Shown piece after piece: positions 27,794 to 37,408 of a stretch of 64,000 nt of DNA. The notes beneath the pieces are model-generated. The model ran no database searches. It saw only the letters and a program-made list of their open reading frames with translations, and had not been told where the DNA came from. How positions within the stretch are numbered: position 1 is the first letter of the stretch; every line of letters begins with the position of its first letter. Source of the DNA: Streptomyces wedmorensis (GTDB taxonomy: Bacteria; Actinomycetota; Actinomycetes; Streptomycetales; Streptomycetaceae); the NCBI RefSeq assembly GCF_000716445.1, contig NZ_JNWK01000005.1, positions 310,001 through 374,000 of the forward strand. The letters are read 5' to 3'. A program made the translations under genes and the position numbers.

Positions 27794-28821
27794 CAGGCGC
27801 GCGGTGCGAGCAGCACCCATACCTGGCCTGGGGCGAAGGCGAGCGGTGCGCCGGACGGGGTGGTGAAGGCAGTGCCGGAGGCGGCCGTGGGGCGGGACCA
27901 GCGGGCCTCGTGCGCGCGGCCGTCGCGCAGGACGAGCGCGGTGCCGCTGCCGACGGTCTCGCTGTACGGCGAGACCGCGCCGAACCGGTCATGGAAGCGG
28001 GACGGGCGGACGGTGACGCGCTGGACGACGACGGTGGCGGGCCTCACGGGTCCGGTGTCGGTGGCGCGGGCCTCGCGGCCGTCCATGGCCACGCGCCAGG
28101 CGCGGTCGGCGGCGGACCAGGTGAAGGTGTAGCGGGCCGCCGGGTAGCGGACGGTCGAGGACTCGACCGTGGTGCCGCCGGCCGGCGCGGGCCCGAAGCG
28201 GAATCCGATGTCCCGGGCGTCGGCGGCCCCCGGAGCGGCGGCGAGGGCGCGTGCCGGACGCAGGTAGAGGTTGTGCGGGGCGGGGCGGTCCGCGGAGCGC
28301 CGGAAGGCCTGGGGCGCGCTGCCCTCCGTGACGAGGTCGAGGGGCGCGGCTTCCAGGAGGGGGTTCAGGGCTGACTGGGCTCCCGAGTAGGCGAGGGCGG
28401 GCCGTCCGAAGTCGCCCAGCAGCGCGATGTCCGACTCGCGGGCGCTGCGGACGGGTCCGGTGAGGTCGGGAAGGCGGGAGGAGTAGACGACCAGGAGCCG
28501 GGTGACACCGCCTTCGACCTGTTCGACGTAGACGAGGTCGGCGGCGCCGAGGCCCGTGTGGGGGCGGGCGGCCGGCACGTTGTCGAGCTTCACGGCGAGG
28601 ACGGGCGCGGGGCGCGCGGGCAGCCCGGTGAAGGGCGAGCGGCCGGTGGGTGCGGCGGACGTCGTGGCGGGCGCGGACGTCGTGGCGGGCGCGGTAGTCG
28701 GCACGGGGCTCGGCTCCGGCGGGCCGGAGTCGGAGCAGCCGTACAGCCCGGCCGCCGTCACCGCGCACAGGAGCGCCGTGAGGGCGCGGCCGGGGCGCCC
28801 GGCTCCGCGCTCGCCTGTCAT
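27793..28821 (-). CDS. DUF3048 domain lipoprotein
   Basis: A 342-residue exported lipoprotein: signal RALTALLCAVTAAGLYGC with the lipobox ending in Cys, then a Thr/Pro/Ala linker. The mature part has the DUF3048 (YerB-like) motifs FTGLPA, KLDNVPAARPHTGLGAADLVYVEQVEGGVTRLLVVY, GPVRSARESDI, and a C-terminal half with GPAPAGGTTVESSTVRYP. YerB-type proteins interact with cell-wall synthesis proteins in Bacillus; function here is unknown. GGGGGAG precedes the ATG at 28821; a GTG at 28836 overlaps that site and is less likely. Confidence 0.85.
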   Translation of the reverse strand: MTGERGAGRPGRALTALLCAVTAAGLYGCSDSGPPEPSPVPTTAPATTSAPATTSAAPTGRSPFTGLPARPAPVLAVKLDNVPAARPHTGLGAADLVYVEQVEGGVTRLLVVYSSRLPDLTGPVRSARESDIALLGDFGRPALAYSGAQSALNPLLEAAPLDLVTEGSAPQAFRRSADRPAPHNLYLRPARALAAAPGAADARDIGFRFGPAPAGGTTVESSTVRYPAARYTFTWSAADRAWRVAMDGREARATDTGPVRPATVVVQRVTVRPSRFHDRFGAVSPYSETVGSGTALVLRDGRAHEARWSRPTAASGTAFTTPSGAPLAFAPGQVWVLLAPRA

Positions 28822-28899
28822 GTGACGCTCCCCCACCAGTGGACCACGGGCGCGCGCACGGATACAACGGGCTTGACGGACGACGAACGGGGGTCACGG

Positions 28900-29619
28900 A
28901 TGTTCTACCACCTGATGAAGCACGTACTGCTCGGACCGCTCCTCAAGCTGCTGTTCCGGCCGCGGATCGAGGGGCTCGAGCACATCCCGGAGGAGGGCGC
29001 GGCGATCGTCGCGGGCAATCACCTCTCCTTCTCCGACCACTTCCTGATGCCGGTGGTACTCGACCGGCGGATCACCTTCCTCGCGAAGCAGGAGTACTTC
29101 ACGGGCCCGGGGCTCAAGGGGCGGTTGACAGCCGCGTTCTTCCGGGCCGCCGGGCAGATCCCGGTGGACCGGTCCGGGAAGGAGGCCGGCCAGGCGGCGA
29201 TCCGCGAGGGGCTCGGCGTGCTGGCGAAGGGCGAGCTGCTCGGCATCTATCCGGAGGGGACCCGCTCGCACGACGGGCGGCTCTACAAGGGGAAGGTGGG
29301 GGTGGCCGTGATGGCGCTGACGGCCGGTGTTCCGGTGGTGCCGTGCGCGATGGTCGGCACGTTCGAGATCCAGCCTCCGGGCAAGGTCGTGCCGAGGATC
29401 CGCCGGGTCACCATCCGGTTCGGGGCGCCGCTGGACTTCTCCCGCTTCGCGGGTTCGGCGGACGAGCGGGCGGTGGTCCGCGCGGTGACGGACGAGATCA
29501 TGTACGAGATCCTGCGCCTGTCGGGGCAGGAGTACGTCGACGACTACGCGGCGGTGGTGAAGGCCGCGGAGGCCTCCGACGGCGGAGCCCCGCGAAAGTT
29601 CCCCCGCCGGGAACGCTGA
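28900..29619 (+). CDS. 1-acylglycerol-3-phosphate O-acyltransferase (PlsC-like)
   Basis: A 239-residue membrane-associated acyltransferase. Catalytic NHLSFSD (HX4D), substrate motif EGTRSHDGRLYKGKVG, and VPVVPCAMVGTFEI are all present. It transfers an acyl chain to lysophosphatidate or a related lysophospholipid. Streptomyces has several such genes and the preferred substrate cannot be inferred. The start ATG at 28900 has only a weak ribosome site (GGGGGTCACGG). It is divergent from the DUF3048 lipoprotein. Confidence 0.88.
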   Translation: MFYHLMKHVLLGPLLKLLFRPRIEGLEHIPEEGAAIVAGNHLSFSDHFLMPVVLDRRITFLAKQEYFTGPGLKGRLTAAFFRAAGQIPVDRSGKEAGQAAIREGLGVLAKGELLGIYPEGTRSHDGRLYKGKVGVAVMALTAGVPVVPCAMVGTFEIQPPGKVVPRIRRVTIRFGAPLDFSRFAGSADERAVVRAVTDEIMYEILRLSGQEYVDDYAAVVKAAEASDGGAPRKFPRRER

Positions 29620-29683
29620 CGGCGGATCCGCGCACGGCGCAATCGCCTGGGCCGCCGGTCCCGGCGGCCGTAGCGTCGCACCC

Positions 29684-30724
29684 ATGACCAAGGGAAACGC
29701 TTTCGTGCTGGGTGCGTCGGGACAGGTGGGGCGGGCGGCCGTGCGGGCCCTCGCCGCGGACGGGTGGGAGGTGACGGCCGCCTCGCGGGGCGGCGGCAGG
29801 GACGCGAGGTGGCCCGAGGAGGTCCGGACGGCTCGGCTCGACCGGACCGAGGAGGGGGCGCTCGCGGCGGCGCTCGGCGACGGCTGTGACGTGCTCGTGG
29901 ACATCGTCGCCTACGACGGCGCGCACGGGCGGCAGTTGACCGGGCTCGCCGGCCGGATCGGTTCGGCGGTCGTGGTGTCGAGCGGCGCGGTCTACGAGGA
30001 CGCCGAGGGCCGCAGCTTCGACACCCAGGACCGGCCGGACGGCTTCCCCGCGTTCCCGGTGCCGGTGGCGGAGGACTGGCGGACGGTCGCGCCCGGCGAC
30101 GGCACGTACAGCACGCGGAAGGTGGCCCTGGAGCGGGAGTTGCTCGCCGCGGGCGACGCGCTGCCGGCGACGCTGCTGCGGGCGGGCGCCATCCACGGGC
30201 CGTACTGTCCGGGGCCGCGCGAGCTGTGGTTCGTCAAGCGGGCGCTCGACGGGCGCTCGGTGCGCCCGCTGGCGTACGACGGTGCCTCGCGGTTCCACCC
30301 GGTCCACGTGGACAACCTCGCCGAGCTCGTCCGCCTCGCCGCGTCGAATCCGGGCAGCCGGGTGCTGAACGGCGCCGACCCCGAGGCGCCGACGGTGGCC
30401 GGGATCGGGGCCGCGATCGACGCGGTCATGGGCGTGGAGAGCGAGACGGTGCTGATCGGGGGCGCGCCGCCGGAGGGCCTCGTCGGGCTCACCCCGTGGA
30501 CCGCGGAGCACCCCGTCGTCTACGACATGACGGCCGCGGAGCGGGAGTTGGGGTACCGGCCGGTGGTGTCGTACGCCGGGTCGCTGCCGGAGACGGTCGA
30601 GTGGCTGGCAGGTCATCTGGCGGACCGGGACTGGCGGGAGGCGTTCCCGGGTCTCGCGAAGTACGGGGTGGACTTCTTCGACTACGCGGCGGAGGACGCC
30701 TGGCTGGCGTCCTCCGCGCGGTAG
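29684..30724 (+). CDS. NAD-dependent epimerase/dehydratase family protein
   Basis: A 346-residue extended SDR. Nucleotide motif VLGASGQVGRAAVRALA, a VVVSSGAVYED strand, the YSTRK catalytic pair, LRAGAIHGPYCPG, and FHPVHVDNLAELV. The C-terminus LGYRPVVSYAGSLPETVEWLAGH is typical of this group. Substrate unknown; the absence of sugar-nucleotide genes nearby argues against a clear surface polysaccharide role. A 14-bp bidirectional terminator follows. Confidence 0.88.
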   Translation: MTKGNAFVLGASGQVGRAAVRALAADGWEVTAASRGGGRDARWPEEVRTARLDRTEEGALAAALGDGCDVLVDIVAYDGAHGRQLTGLAGRIGSAVVVSSGAVYEDAEGRSFDTQDRPDGFPAFPVPVAEDWRTVAPGDGTYSTRKVALERELLAAGDALPATLLRAGAIHGPYCPGPRELWFVKRALDGRSVRPLAYDGASRFHPVHVDNLAELVRLAASNPGSRVLNGADPEAPTVAGIGAAIDAVMGVESETVLIGGAPPEGLVGLTPWTAEHPVVYDMTAAERELGYRPVVSYAGSLPETVEWLAGHLADRDWREAFPGLAKYGVDFFDYAAEDAWLASSAR

Positions 30725-30734
30725 CCGGGACGAC

Positions 30735-30767
30735 GGGAGGGGCGGCCGTCGGACGGCCGCCCCTCCC
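30735..30767. terminator. Bidirectional terminator
   Basis: Perfect 14-bp stem (30735-30748 with 30754-30767) between the convergent epimerase and peptidase genes. Confidence 0.85.
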
Positions 30768-30787
30768 TCATCCCGCTGTGCCGGGTA

Positions 30788-32365
30788 CTACGGCTGCGGG
30801 GTGGCGTGCGGGGCGCACGTCTGGTCCGTGGCGTCGAGCCTGCCGGTCAGCAGGTAGTCCTCGACCTTGGGGTTCAGGCACGGGTTGACCAGGCTGGTGA
30901 TGCCGTGCGAACCGGCGTCCTTCTCCGTGATCAGGCGCGAGCCCTTGAAGCGCTTGTGCAGCTCGACGGCGCCCTCGTACGGGGTGGCCGCGTCGCGCTC
31001 GGACTGGGTGATGAGCACGGGCGGAAGGCCCTTGTTCGTCTTCACCACGGTCGGGCGCTGGCGCGGGGCCGACCAGGTCGCGCAGGGCAGGTTCATCCAC
31101 GCGTTGGCCCAGGTCATGAACGGGTACTGCTCGTGGAGGCGGGAGTTGTCCCGGTCCCACTTCTTCCAGCTGGTCGGCCAGGGGGCGTCGGCGCACTCGA
31201 CCGCGGTGTAGACGGCGTTGCCGTTCTCCGAGGCGATGTTGCCGGCGGTGTCCGTGAGGTCCGCGGCCGCGTTGTCGATCAGCGGCTGCGGGTCGCCCGC
31301 GGCGTACGCGCTCCACGCCTCGGCCACCGGGGCCCACATGGAGTCGTAGTACGGGGCGTTCTGGAAGAAGCCGATGAGTTCGGCGGGGCCGACCTTGCCT
31401 CCGAGGGGCGCCTTCTTGGCGTCGGCGCGGAGGGTGTTCCACTGCTGCCGGACCTCGTCGAGGGTGTCGCCGAGGTGGTAGGTGGCGTCGTGCTGGGCGA
31501 CCCAGGTCATCCAGTCCGTCAGCCGGCCCTCGAAGGCGATGTCCTGGCCGAGGTTGGCCTCGTACCAGATGGAGCGGGTCGACGGGTTCACGACGCTGTC
31601 CAGGACCATGCGGCGGACGTGCGTCGGGAACAGGGTGCCGTAGACCGCGCCGAGGTAGGTGCCGTACGAGACGCCGACGAAGTTCAGCTTCTTCTCGCCG
31701 AGGGCGGCCCGGATGACGTCGAGGTCACGCGCGGTGTTGGGCGTGGTCATGAAGGGCAGCATGTCGCCGCTCTTCTCGGCGCAGCCCTTGGCGTACTCGG
31801 CGGCGAGCTTGCGCTGCGCCAGCTTGTCGGCCTCGCTGTCCGGGACCGGGTCGAGCTTGGGGCCCTTGACGAACTCGGTCGGGTCGACACAGGAGATGGG
31901 GGCCGAGTGGCCGACACCGCGCGGGTCGAAGCCCACGAAGTCGTAGGCCTTGGCGGCGCCCGCCCAGATCTTGTTCTTGGTGGTGACCCGGCGCGGGAAG
32001 CGCATGCCGGAGCCGCCGGGGCCGCCCGGGTTGTAGAGCAGGGCGCCCTGACGCTCGGCGGGAGTGCCGGTGGCGTTGATGCGGTCGACCGCGATCTTGA
32101 TCTTCTTGCCGTTGGGCTTGGCGTAGTCGACCGGGACGGTGACCCAGCCGCACTGGATCGGCTTCTCCAGGCCCCAGTCGGCGGGGCAGTCCTGCCAGTC
32201 GATGCCCGCCTGGGCGGCACGCGCGGCGGCGACGGCGACGCCGATCGACTCCGCGTCGCGCAGGTGCCGGCTGTCGGCGTTCGCCGCCGGGGCGGCGATC
32301 GCGCCCGCGACCAGCGTGCCGGCTATCAGCGTGCCCGCCGAGCCGAGCATGGCTGTACGTCTCAA
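30788..32365 (-). CDS. tap: Secreted tripeptidyl aminopeptidase-like alpha/beta hydrolase
   Basis: A 525-residue exported protein. Signal RRTAMLGSAGTLIAGTLVAGA with Ala-X-Ala cleavage near PAANA. Catalytic features of the S33 TAP family: oxyanion segment NPGGPGGSGM, FVGFDPRGVGHSAP, nucleophile in GVSYGTYLG (about residue 235), Asp in SERDAATPYEG and His in GSHGITS. The C-terminal TAP-like domain includes paired cysteines (NPCLNP, TCAPH). Streptomyces Tap removes tripeptides from secreted proteins. The start is TTG at 32365 with GGAGG four bases away; the ATG at 32350 would shorten the signal. It lies 168 bp downstream of ureD on the same strand. Confidence 0.9.
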   Translation of the reverse strand: MRRTAMLGSAGTLIAGTLVAGAIAAPAANADSRHLRDAESIGVAVAAARAAQAGIDWQDCPADWGLEKPIQCGWVTVPVDYAKPNGKKIKIAVDRINATGTPAERQGALLYNPGGPGGSGMRFPRRVTTKNKIWAGAAKAYDFVGFDPRGVGHSAPISCVDPTEFVKGPKLDPVPDSEADKLAQRKLAAEYAKGCAEKSGDMLPFMTTPNTARDLDVIRAALGEKKLNFVGVSYGTYLGAVYGTLFPTHVRRMVLDSVVNPSTRSIWYEANLGQDIAFEGRLTDWMTWVAQHDATYHLGDTLDEVRQQWNTLRADAKKAPLGGKVGPAELIGFFQNAPYYDSMWAPVAEAWSAYAAGDPQPLIDNAAADLTDTAGNIASENGNAVYTAVECADAPWPTSWKKWDRDNSRLHEQYPFMTWANAWMNLPCATWSAPRQRPTVVKTNKGLPPVLITQSERDAATPYEGAVELHKRFKGSRLITEKDAGSHGITSLVNPCLNPKVEDYLLTGRLDATDQTCAPHATPQP

Positions 32366-32533
32366 AGGTCCTCCCCCAGGGTGGGCGCCACCCCCGTGGC
32401 GGCGCCGCGTATCGGGTTGTCCGCTGGATCCTTTCGTTCCTGGGGCACACGATGAAAGACCGAACGTGTGTTTCTTTGCCGAACCAATAACCGGAGAGGT
32501 GTGTACCGCTGAGCGGTGCGGTGTCGGAGCCGG

Positions 32534-33277
32534 TCAGCAGGGGGCGAGGTCGGCCAGGGCCGCGTCGAGCAGCCTGCGGAGCACGAGGGCGTCGGGAGCG
32601 ACGGCCGTGACGAGGGCCGCGGGCCCGGCGAGCGGGGTGACCACGGCGTGCTCCCCGATCGGCCGGGCGTCCACCGGCTTCACCGCGAACGCGGGATCGA
32701 CGACGAGGAGTTGACCGGTGGCCCGGTGGCCGCCGAGGACCGCGCCGCCGTCCCAGCCGCCGGGGGCACCCGGGCCGAAGGCCAGCTCCTGGTCGAGCAG
32801 CGGACGTCCGGCGCGGCGGACGGTGAGCCGGGTGACGAGGGTGCCGGACGGTTCGCCGTGCCGGCCGAGGATCTGCTCCTCGCGCAGGACGAGCCGGGCC
32901 GTGGCGGCGAGTTCGACCGTCGTCCGCATCCGCAGCTCCGAACCGTGGACGGAGACCAGCTGCTCGGGCAGCCAGCGGAGCACGCCCTCCTCGCCGACGG
33001 AGATCCGGACGTCGTACGCGGCGGGCTCGGTGCTCCGGCCCGGCAGGGCGAGGGTGGCGGCGGCCGCGTCGACCAGGAGCCGGGCCCCGTCCCGTACTTC
33101 GGCCTCGATCGCGAGCCGGTCACCGCCGAGCGGGGCGCTCATCGCCCCGACGACGGTGACCCTGGTGTACGGCCCCTGGGCCCGGGTGCGGCGCAGGGCG
33201 AGGGGGCCGTCGCCGACGAGCAGCGGCAGTCCCCCGTCGGCGTCGGCGGTGATCCGGGCGGTGGCGCGCAGGCTCAC
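32534..33277 (-). CDS. ureD: Urease accessory protein UreD
   Basis: A 247-residue protein, last in the urease operon. GTG start overlaps the ureG stop by 4 bp (GTGA). Family segments are [41 protein letters not shown], and [22 protein letters not shown]. UreD holds the apo-urease and, with UreF and UreG, forms the complex that carboxylates the lysine and inserts nickel. The family is poorly conserved, so context carries much of the call. Confidence 0.92.
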   Translation of the reverse strand: MSLRATARITADADGGLPLLVGDGPLALRRTRAQGPYTRVTVVGAMSAPLGGDRLAIEAEVRDGARLLVDAAAATLALPGRSTEPAAYDVRISVGEEGVLRWLPEQLVSVHGSELRMRTTVELAATARLVLREEQILGRHGEPSGTLVTRLTVRRAGRPLLDQELAFGPGAPGGWDGGAVLGGHRATGQLLVVDPAFAVKPVDARPIGEHAVVTPLAGPAALVTAVAPDALVLRRLLDAALADLAPC

Positions 33278-33951
33278 GCGGTCCAGGCCCCGAGTCGGGC
33301 CAGGACCCAGTCGGCGACGGGGCCGATGCCGTTCTCCGCGCGCAGCGACGTGAAGGCGACGGGGAGTTCGCCCCGCTGCTCCTCGGCGTCGCGGGCCATC
33401 CGTTCCAGGTCGGAGCCGACGTGCGGGGCGAGGTCGGTCTTGTTGACGACGAGGAGGTCGGCGGTGGTGACGCCGGGACCGCCCTTGCGCGGGATGTCGT
33501 CGCCGCCGGCCACGTCGATGACGAAGATCTGTGCGTCGACGAGCCCCTTGGAGAAGGTGGCGGTGAGGTTGTCGCCGCCGGACTCGACGAGGATCAGGTC
33601 GAGCGGGCCGACGGCGTCCTCCAGTTCCTCGACGGCCTCGAGGTTGGCGGAGATGTCGTCGCGGATGGCCGTGTGCGGGCAGGCTCCGGTCTCCACGGCC
33701 CTGATCCGCTCCGGGGGCAGGACCGCGTTGCGGAGCAGGAACTCGGCGTCCTCTCGGGTGTAGATGTCGTTGGTGACGACGGCGAGGGAGAACGCGTCGC
33801 GCAGCACCCGGCACAGGGCGGCGACGGTCGCGGTCTTGCCGGAGCCGACGGGGCCGCCGAGCCCGATGCGCAGGGCGCGGCGGGTGCCGTCGGGGCGGTG
33901 GGCGTCGGCGGAGACGGCGCCGTGGTGGGTGTGGCCGTGGTCGAGGTGCAT
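33274..33951 (-). CDS. ureG: Urease accessory GTPase UreG
   Basis: A 225-residue GTPase of the SIMIBI class. P-loop [14 protein letters not shown], the nickel-binding CPH motif in [28 protein letters not shown], and [13 protein letters not shown]. The His-rich N-terminus [11 protein letters not shown] is a likely nickel store. GTP hydrolysis drives nickel delivery to UreC. It is separated from ureF by 36 bp and overlaps ureD. Confidence 0.97.
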   Translation of the reverse strand: MHLDHGHTHHGAVSADAHRPDGTRRALRIGLGGPVGSGKTATVAALCRVLRDAFSLAVVTNDIYTREDAEFLLRNAVLPPERIRAVETGACPHTAIRDDISANLEAVEELEDAVGPLDLILVESGGDNLTATFSKGLVDAQIFVIDVAGGDDIPRKGGPGVTTADLLVVNKTDLAPHVGSDLERMARDAEEQRGELPVAFTSLRAENGIGPVADWVLARLGAWTA

Positions 33952-33987
33952 GGGTCGGCTCCGGTCGGTCGGGGCTGGGGGCGGTGG

Positions 33988-34650
33988 TCAGGACGCGAAG
34001 AGGCGGACGGGCCAGGCGGCGTGCTGTTCTGCCGTGATGTCGAGCAGCGGGGCGGACGCGGCGGGCAGCGCGTCGACGCCCTGCCGGGCGGCGGCGGCCG
34101 CGCGCTCGGCGACCCGGTCCATCTCGGGTGCGAGGCGGGCGAGGACGGCGGTGGCCTGGTAGGGGTCGAGGCCGAGGAGGCGTACGACGGCGGTCGCCGG
34201 TCCGCCGACGGTCTCGTACGCGACGCAGTGCGCGGCGTCCTCGGGCCCGAGTCCGGCGGCCCGGGCCGCGGCGCCGAGGACGACGGGCTGGTGGGCGCCG
34301 CGCGGGAAGGCGGCCGCGAGCGCGTCCAGTTCGGGGCACGGCCAGGTGGCGCGGGCGGCCCGCATCAGCTGGCGGCCGAGCCTGCGGGCGGCATCGCGCA
34401 GGGCGGGTGAGGGGGTGCGGGCGTCGGCGGCCGCGTCGAGTCCGTGCGGGTCGAGTCCGTGCGCGGCCCCGGCGGCGAGGGCGGCCGAGGTCAGGCCCGT
34501 GGTGTGCAGCCTGCCCCGGCAGAAGGACTCGAGGCCGGCGGCGTCCGTGATGCGGCCGGCGCGCACGGCGGCCTCGGCGCCGCCGGAGTGGGCGTGCCCG
34601 CCGGCGGGGAACCGCCCGTCGGCGAGCACGAGAAGGGCCGAGCGTGACAT
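33988..34650 (-). CDS. ureF: Urease accessory protein UreF
   Basis: A 220-residue all-helical protein. LLVLADGRFPAGGHAHSGGAEAAVRAG is the typical UreF N-terminus, and the rest is Ala/Leu-rich helix. It acts as GTPase checkpoint between UreD and UreG. Start and the ureC stop share one base (TGATG), so translation is coupled. Confidence 0.94.
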   Translation of the reverse strand: MSRSALLVLADGRFPAGGHAHSGGAEAAVRAGRITDAAGLESFCRGRLHTTGLTSAALAAGAAHGLDPHGLDAAADARTPSPALRDAARRLGRQLMRAARATWPCPELDALAAAFPRGAHQPVVLGAAARAAGLGPEDAAHCVAYETVGGPATAVVRLLGLDPYQATAVLARLAPEMDRVAERAAAAARQGVDALPAASAPLLDITAEQHAAWPVRLFAS

Positions 34651-36371
34651 CAGAAGAGGAAGTAACGCTGGGCCATGGGCAGTTCGACGGCGGGTGCCGG
34701 TTCGACCGGCTCGCCGTCGATGGTCACCGAGAAGGTGTCGGCGTCGACCTCGACCCGGGGCAGGGCGTCGTTCTCGCGCATGTCGGCCTTGGTGACGCGC
34801 CGGGTCGAGCGGATGGCGCTGAACTCCTTGTGCAGCCCGAGCCTGCGGGGCAGGTCGTCCTCGATCGCCGCCTCGGCGACGAAGTTGACCGAGCCGGCCG
34901 CGGCGGCGCGGCCGAGCGCGCCGAACATCGGGCGGGGCAGGACCGGCTGGGGCGTCGGAATGGAGGCGTTGGCGTCGCCCATCTGCGCGTACGCGATCTG
35001 GCCGCCCTTGACGACGACGAGCGGCTTCACTCCGAAGAAGGCCGGCTCCCACAGCACGAGGTCGGCGAGTTTGCCGGGCTCGACCGAGCCGATGAGGTGG
35101 TCCATGCCCTGGGCGACGGCCGGGTTGATCGTGTACTTGGCGACGTAGCGGCGGGCCCGGTGGTTGTCGGCGCGGCCGTCGCCGGGCAGGGCGCCGCGCC
35201 GCTTCTTCATGACGTGGGCGGTCTGCCAGGTGCGCATGATCACCTCGCCGATCCGACCCATGGCCTGGGAGTCGGAGGAGATGATCGAGATGGCGCCCAG
35301 GTCGTGGAGGACGTCCTCGGCGGCGATGGTCGAGGGCCGGATGCGCGACTCCGCGAAGGCGAGGTCCTCGGGGACGGCCGGGTTGAGGTGGTGGCAGACC
35401 ATCAGCATGTCGAGGTGTTCCTCGATGGTGTTGACGGTGTGCGGCCGGGTCGGGTTGGTCGAGCTCGGCAGGATGTACGGCTCCGAGACGACCGTGATGA
35501 TGTCGGGGGCGTGCCCGCCGCCGGCACCCTCCGTGTGGTACGCGTGGACGGTGCGGCCCGCGATGGCGGCGAGGGTGTCGCCGACGAAACCGGCCTCGTT
35601 CAGGGTGTCGGTGTGGATGGCGAGTTGGGCGCCGGTCTCCTCGCAGACGGCCAGGCAGGCGTCGATGACGGCGGGGGTGGCCCCCCAGTCCTCGTGGATC
35701 TTGAACCCGAGTGCGCCGCCCCGCAGTTGGGAGCGCATGGCCTCCCGGGACATCGTGTTGCCCTTGCCGAGCAGGCCGATGTTGACGGGGAAGGTGTCCA
35801 GGGCCTCGAACATCCGGGCCGTGTGCCAGGGGCCGGGTGTGATCGTGGTCGCCTTGGTGCCCTCGGCCGGTCCGGTGCCGCCGCCGACGAGGGTGGTGAC
35901 GCCGGTGGCGAGGGCCTGTTCGACGACGGTCGGCGAGATGAAGTGGACGTGGGCGTCGACGGCTCCGGCGGTGACGATCCGTCCGTTGCCGACGATGATC
36001 TCGGTCTCGGGACCGATGACGAGGCCGGGGTGGACGCCGTCCATGGTGTCGGGGTTGCCGGCCTTGCCGAGGGCGGTGATCCGGCCGTCCCTGATGCCGA
36101 TGTCGGCCTTGACGACGCCCCAGTGGTCGATGACCACCGCGCCGGTGATCACCGTGTCGGGGGCGCCTTCGGCGCGGGTGGTCCGCGCCTGACCCATCGA
36201 TTCCCGTACGACCTTGCCGCCGCCGAAGACGGCCTCCTCGCCGGCGCGGCCGGGGCCGCCGCAGCGGTCCTCCTCGATCTCGACGAGGAGGTCGGTGTCG
36301 GCGAGGCGGATGCGGTCGCCGGTCGTGGGGCCGAACAGGTCCGCGTATACGGCGCGGTGGAGGTCAGGCAC
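34650..36371 (-). CDS. ureC: Urease alpha subunit
   Basis: A 573-residue catalytic subunit, full length for the family. Nickel ligands lie in DAHVHF and at the carbamylated lysine (about Lys224 in [10 protein letters not shown]), the substrate His in [12 protein letters not shown], and the flap Cys in [12 protein letters not shown]. The N-terminus [26 protein letters not shown] is canonical. It hydrolyses urea to ammonia and carbamate. The GTG start overlaps the end of ureB by 8 bp; the frame stays open further upstream but only over ureB. Confidence 0.98.
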   Translation of the reverse strand: MPDLHRAVYADLFGPTTGDRIRLADTDLLVEIEEDRCGGPGRAGEEAVFGGGKVVRESMGQARTTRAEGAPDTVITGAVVIDHWGVVKADIGIRDGRITALGKAGNPDTMDGVHPGLVIGPETEIIVGNGRIVTAGAVDAHVHFISPTVVEQALATGVTTLVGGGTGPAEGTKATTITPGPWHTARMFEALDTFPVNIGLLGKGNTMSREAMRSQLRGGALGFKIHEDWGATPAVIDACLAVCEETGAQLAIHTDTLNEAGFVGDTLAAIAGRTVHAYHTEGAGGGHAPDIITVVSEPYILPSSTNPTRPHTVNTIEEHLDMLMVCHHLNPAVPEDLAFAESRIRPSTIAAEDVLHDLGAISIISSDSQAMGRIGEVIMRTWQTAHVMKKRRGALPGDGRADNHRARRYVAKYTINPAVAQGMDHLIGSVEPGKLADLVLWEPAFFGVKPLVVVKGGQIAYAQMGDANASIPTPQPVLPRPMFGALGRAAAAGSVNFVAEAAIEDDLPRRLGLHKEFSAIRSTRRVTKADMRENDALPRVEVDADTFSVTIDGEPVEPAPAVELPMAQRYFLF

Positions 36372-36705
36372 GGTCGCCGTCCTTGTCCGGTGCGGTGGCG
36401 TCGAGGGGGCCGGCGGTCTCGCCGCGCAGGCCGGGCACGATCCGCCGGCCGGCCAGGGGCACGAGCTCGACCTCGACGGGAATGCCGGGCTCGAAGCGGA
36501 CGGCGGTTCCGGCGGCGATGTGCAGCCGCTGCCCGTGCGCGGCGGCACGGTCGAACGCGAGGCCGGGGTTGACCTCGGCGAAGTGGTAGTGGGAGCCGAC
36601 CTGGACGGGCCGGTCGGCGGCGTTGAGCACGGTGAGGCGGGTGACGGGGCGTCCCTCGTTGAGGGTCACGGGGCCGTCCCCGTACAGGATCTCTCCGGGG
36701 ATCAT
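36364..36705 (-). CDS. ureB: Urease beta subunit
   Basis: A 113-residue structural subunit. [43 protein letters not shown] (conserved HYHF), and [23 protein letters not shown] followed by the acidic tail are canonical. It is 13 bp downstream of ureA and overlaps ureC. The separate A and B subunits are the usual bacterial arrangement. Confidence 0.97.
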   Translation of the reverse strand: MIPGEILYGDGPVTLNEGRPVTRLTVLNAADRPVQVGSHYHFAEVNPGLAFDRAAAHGQRLHIAAGTAVRFEPGIPVEVELVPLAGRRIVPGLRGETAGPLDATAPDKDGDRA

Positions 36706-36718
36706 CCGCGGCCGCCCG

Positions 36719-37021
<303 letters not shown>

Positions 37022-37146
37022 TCTTCCACCTCACAGTCGTCGACCGGGACGGCGCCCGGACAGCTGCGGACCCTACCGACCGTCAACACGGTGCTGAACC
37101 GGGGAGATGCGGTGCGCGGTCAGAGATTGCACGTTAGGGCGGAAGT

Positions 37147-37162
37147 TTTTCAGGCTCGTTAA
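37147..37162 (-). promoter_or_regulatory. Candidate GlnR half-box upstream of ureA
   Basis: On the minus strand TTAAC-GAGCCT-GAAAA fits the gTnAC-n6-GaAAC half-box at eight of ten positions, 126-141 bp before the ureA start. GlnR control of urease is established in Streptomyces. A second half-box at the expected spacing is not convincing. Confidence 0.35.
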
Positions 37163-37244
37163 CTGGGGCTTTGCGTTGTCATGATCATCCGACCGGACGG
37201 GTGCCCCACGGGGTGGGACCCGTCCGGGTCTCCGAGGCCTGCCG

Positions 37245-37408
37245 CGGCGACACGTCTCGCCCCGGATCCCCTACACCTCCCACGGCGACACGGCTTGCGC
37301 CGGATCTCCTACGCCTCCCACGGCGACACGGCTTGCGCCGGATCTCCTACGCCTCCCACGGCGACACGACTTGCGCCGGATCTCCTACGCCTCCCGCGGC
37401 GACACGTC
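37245..37408. repeat. 38-bp minisatellite, four units plus partial, covering the tetR 3' end
   Basis: Units start at 37245, 37283, 37321 and 37359, with a partial copy at 37397. Units 2 and 3 are identical, unit 4 nearly so, and unit 1 is more diverged. On the minus strand the block GTGTCGCCGTGGGAGGCGTAG minus its last base (TAG is the tetR stop) recurs with a 16-bp spacer, so the array is a tandem copy of the gene's own end, running downstream of it. The period is not a multiple of three and there are no variable spacers. Confidence 0.93.

Noticed and set aside
37245..37408. CRISPR array
   Set aside because: Units are contiguous with no variable spacers and no cas genes are nearby.
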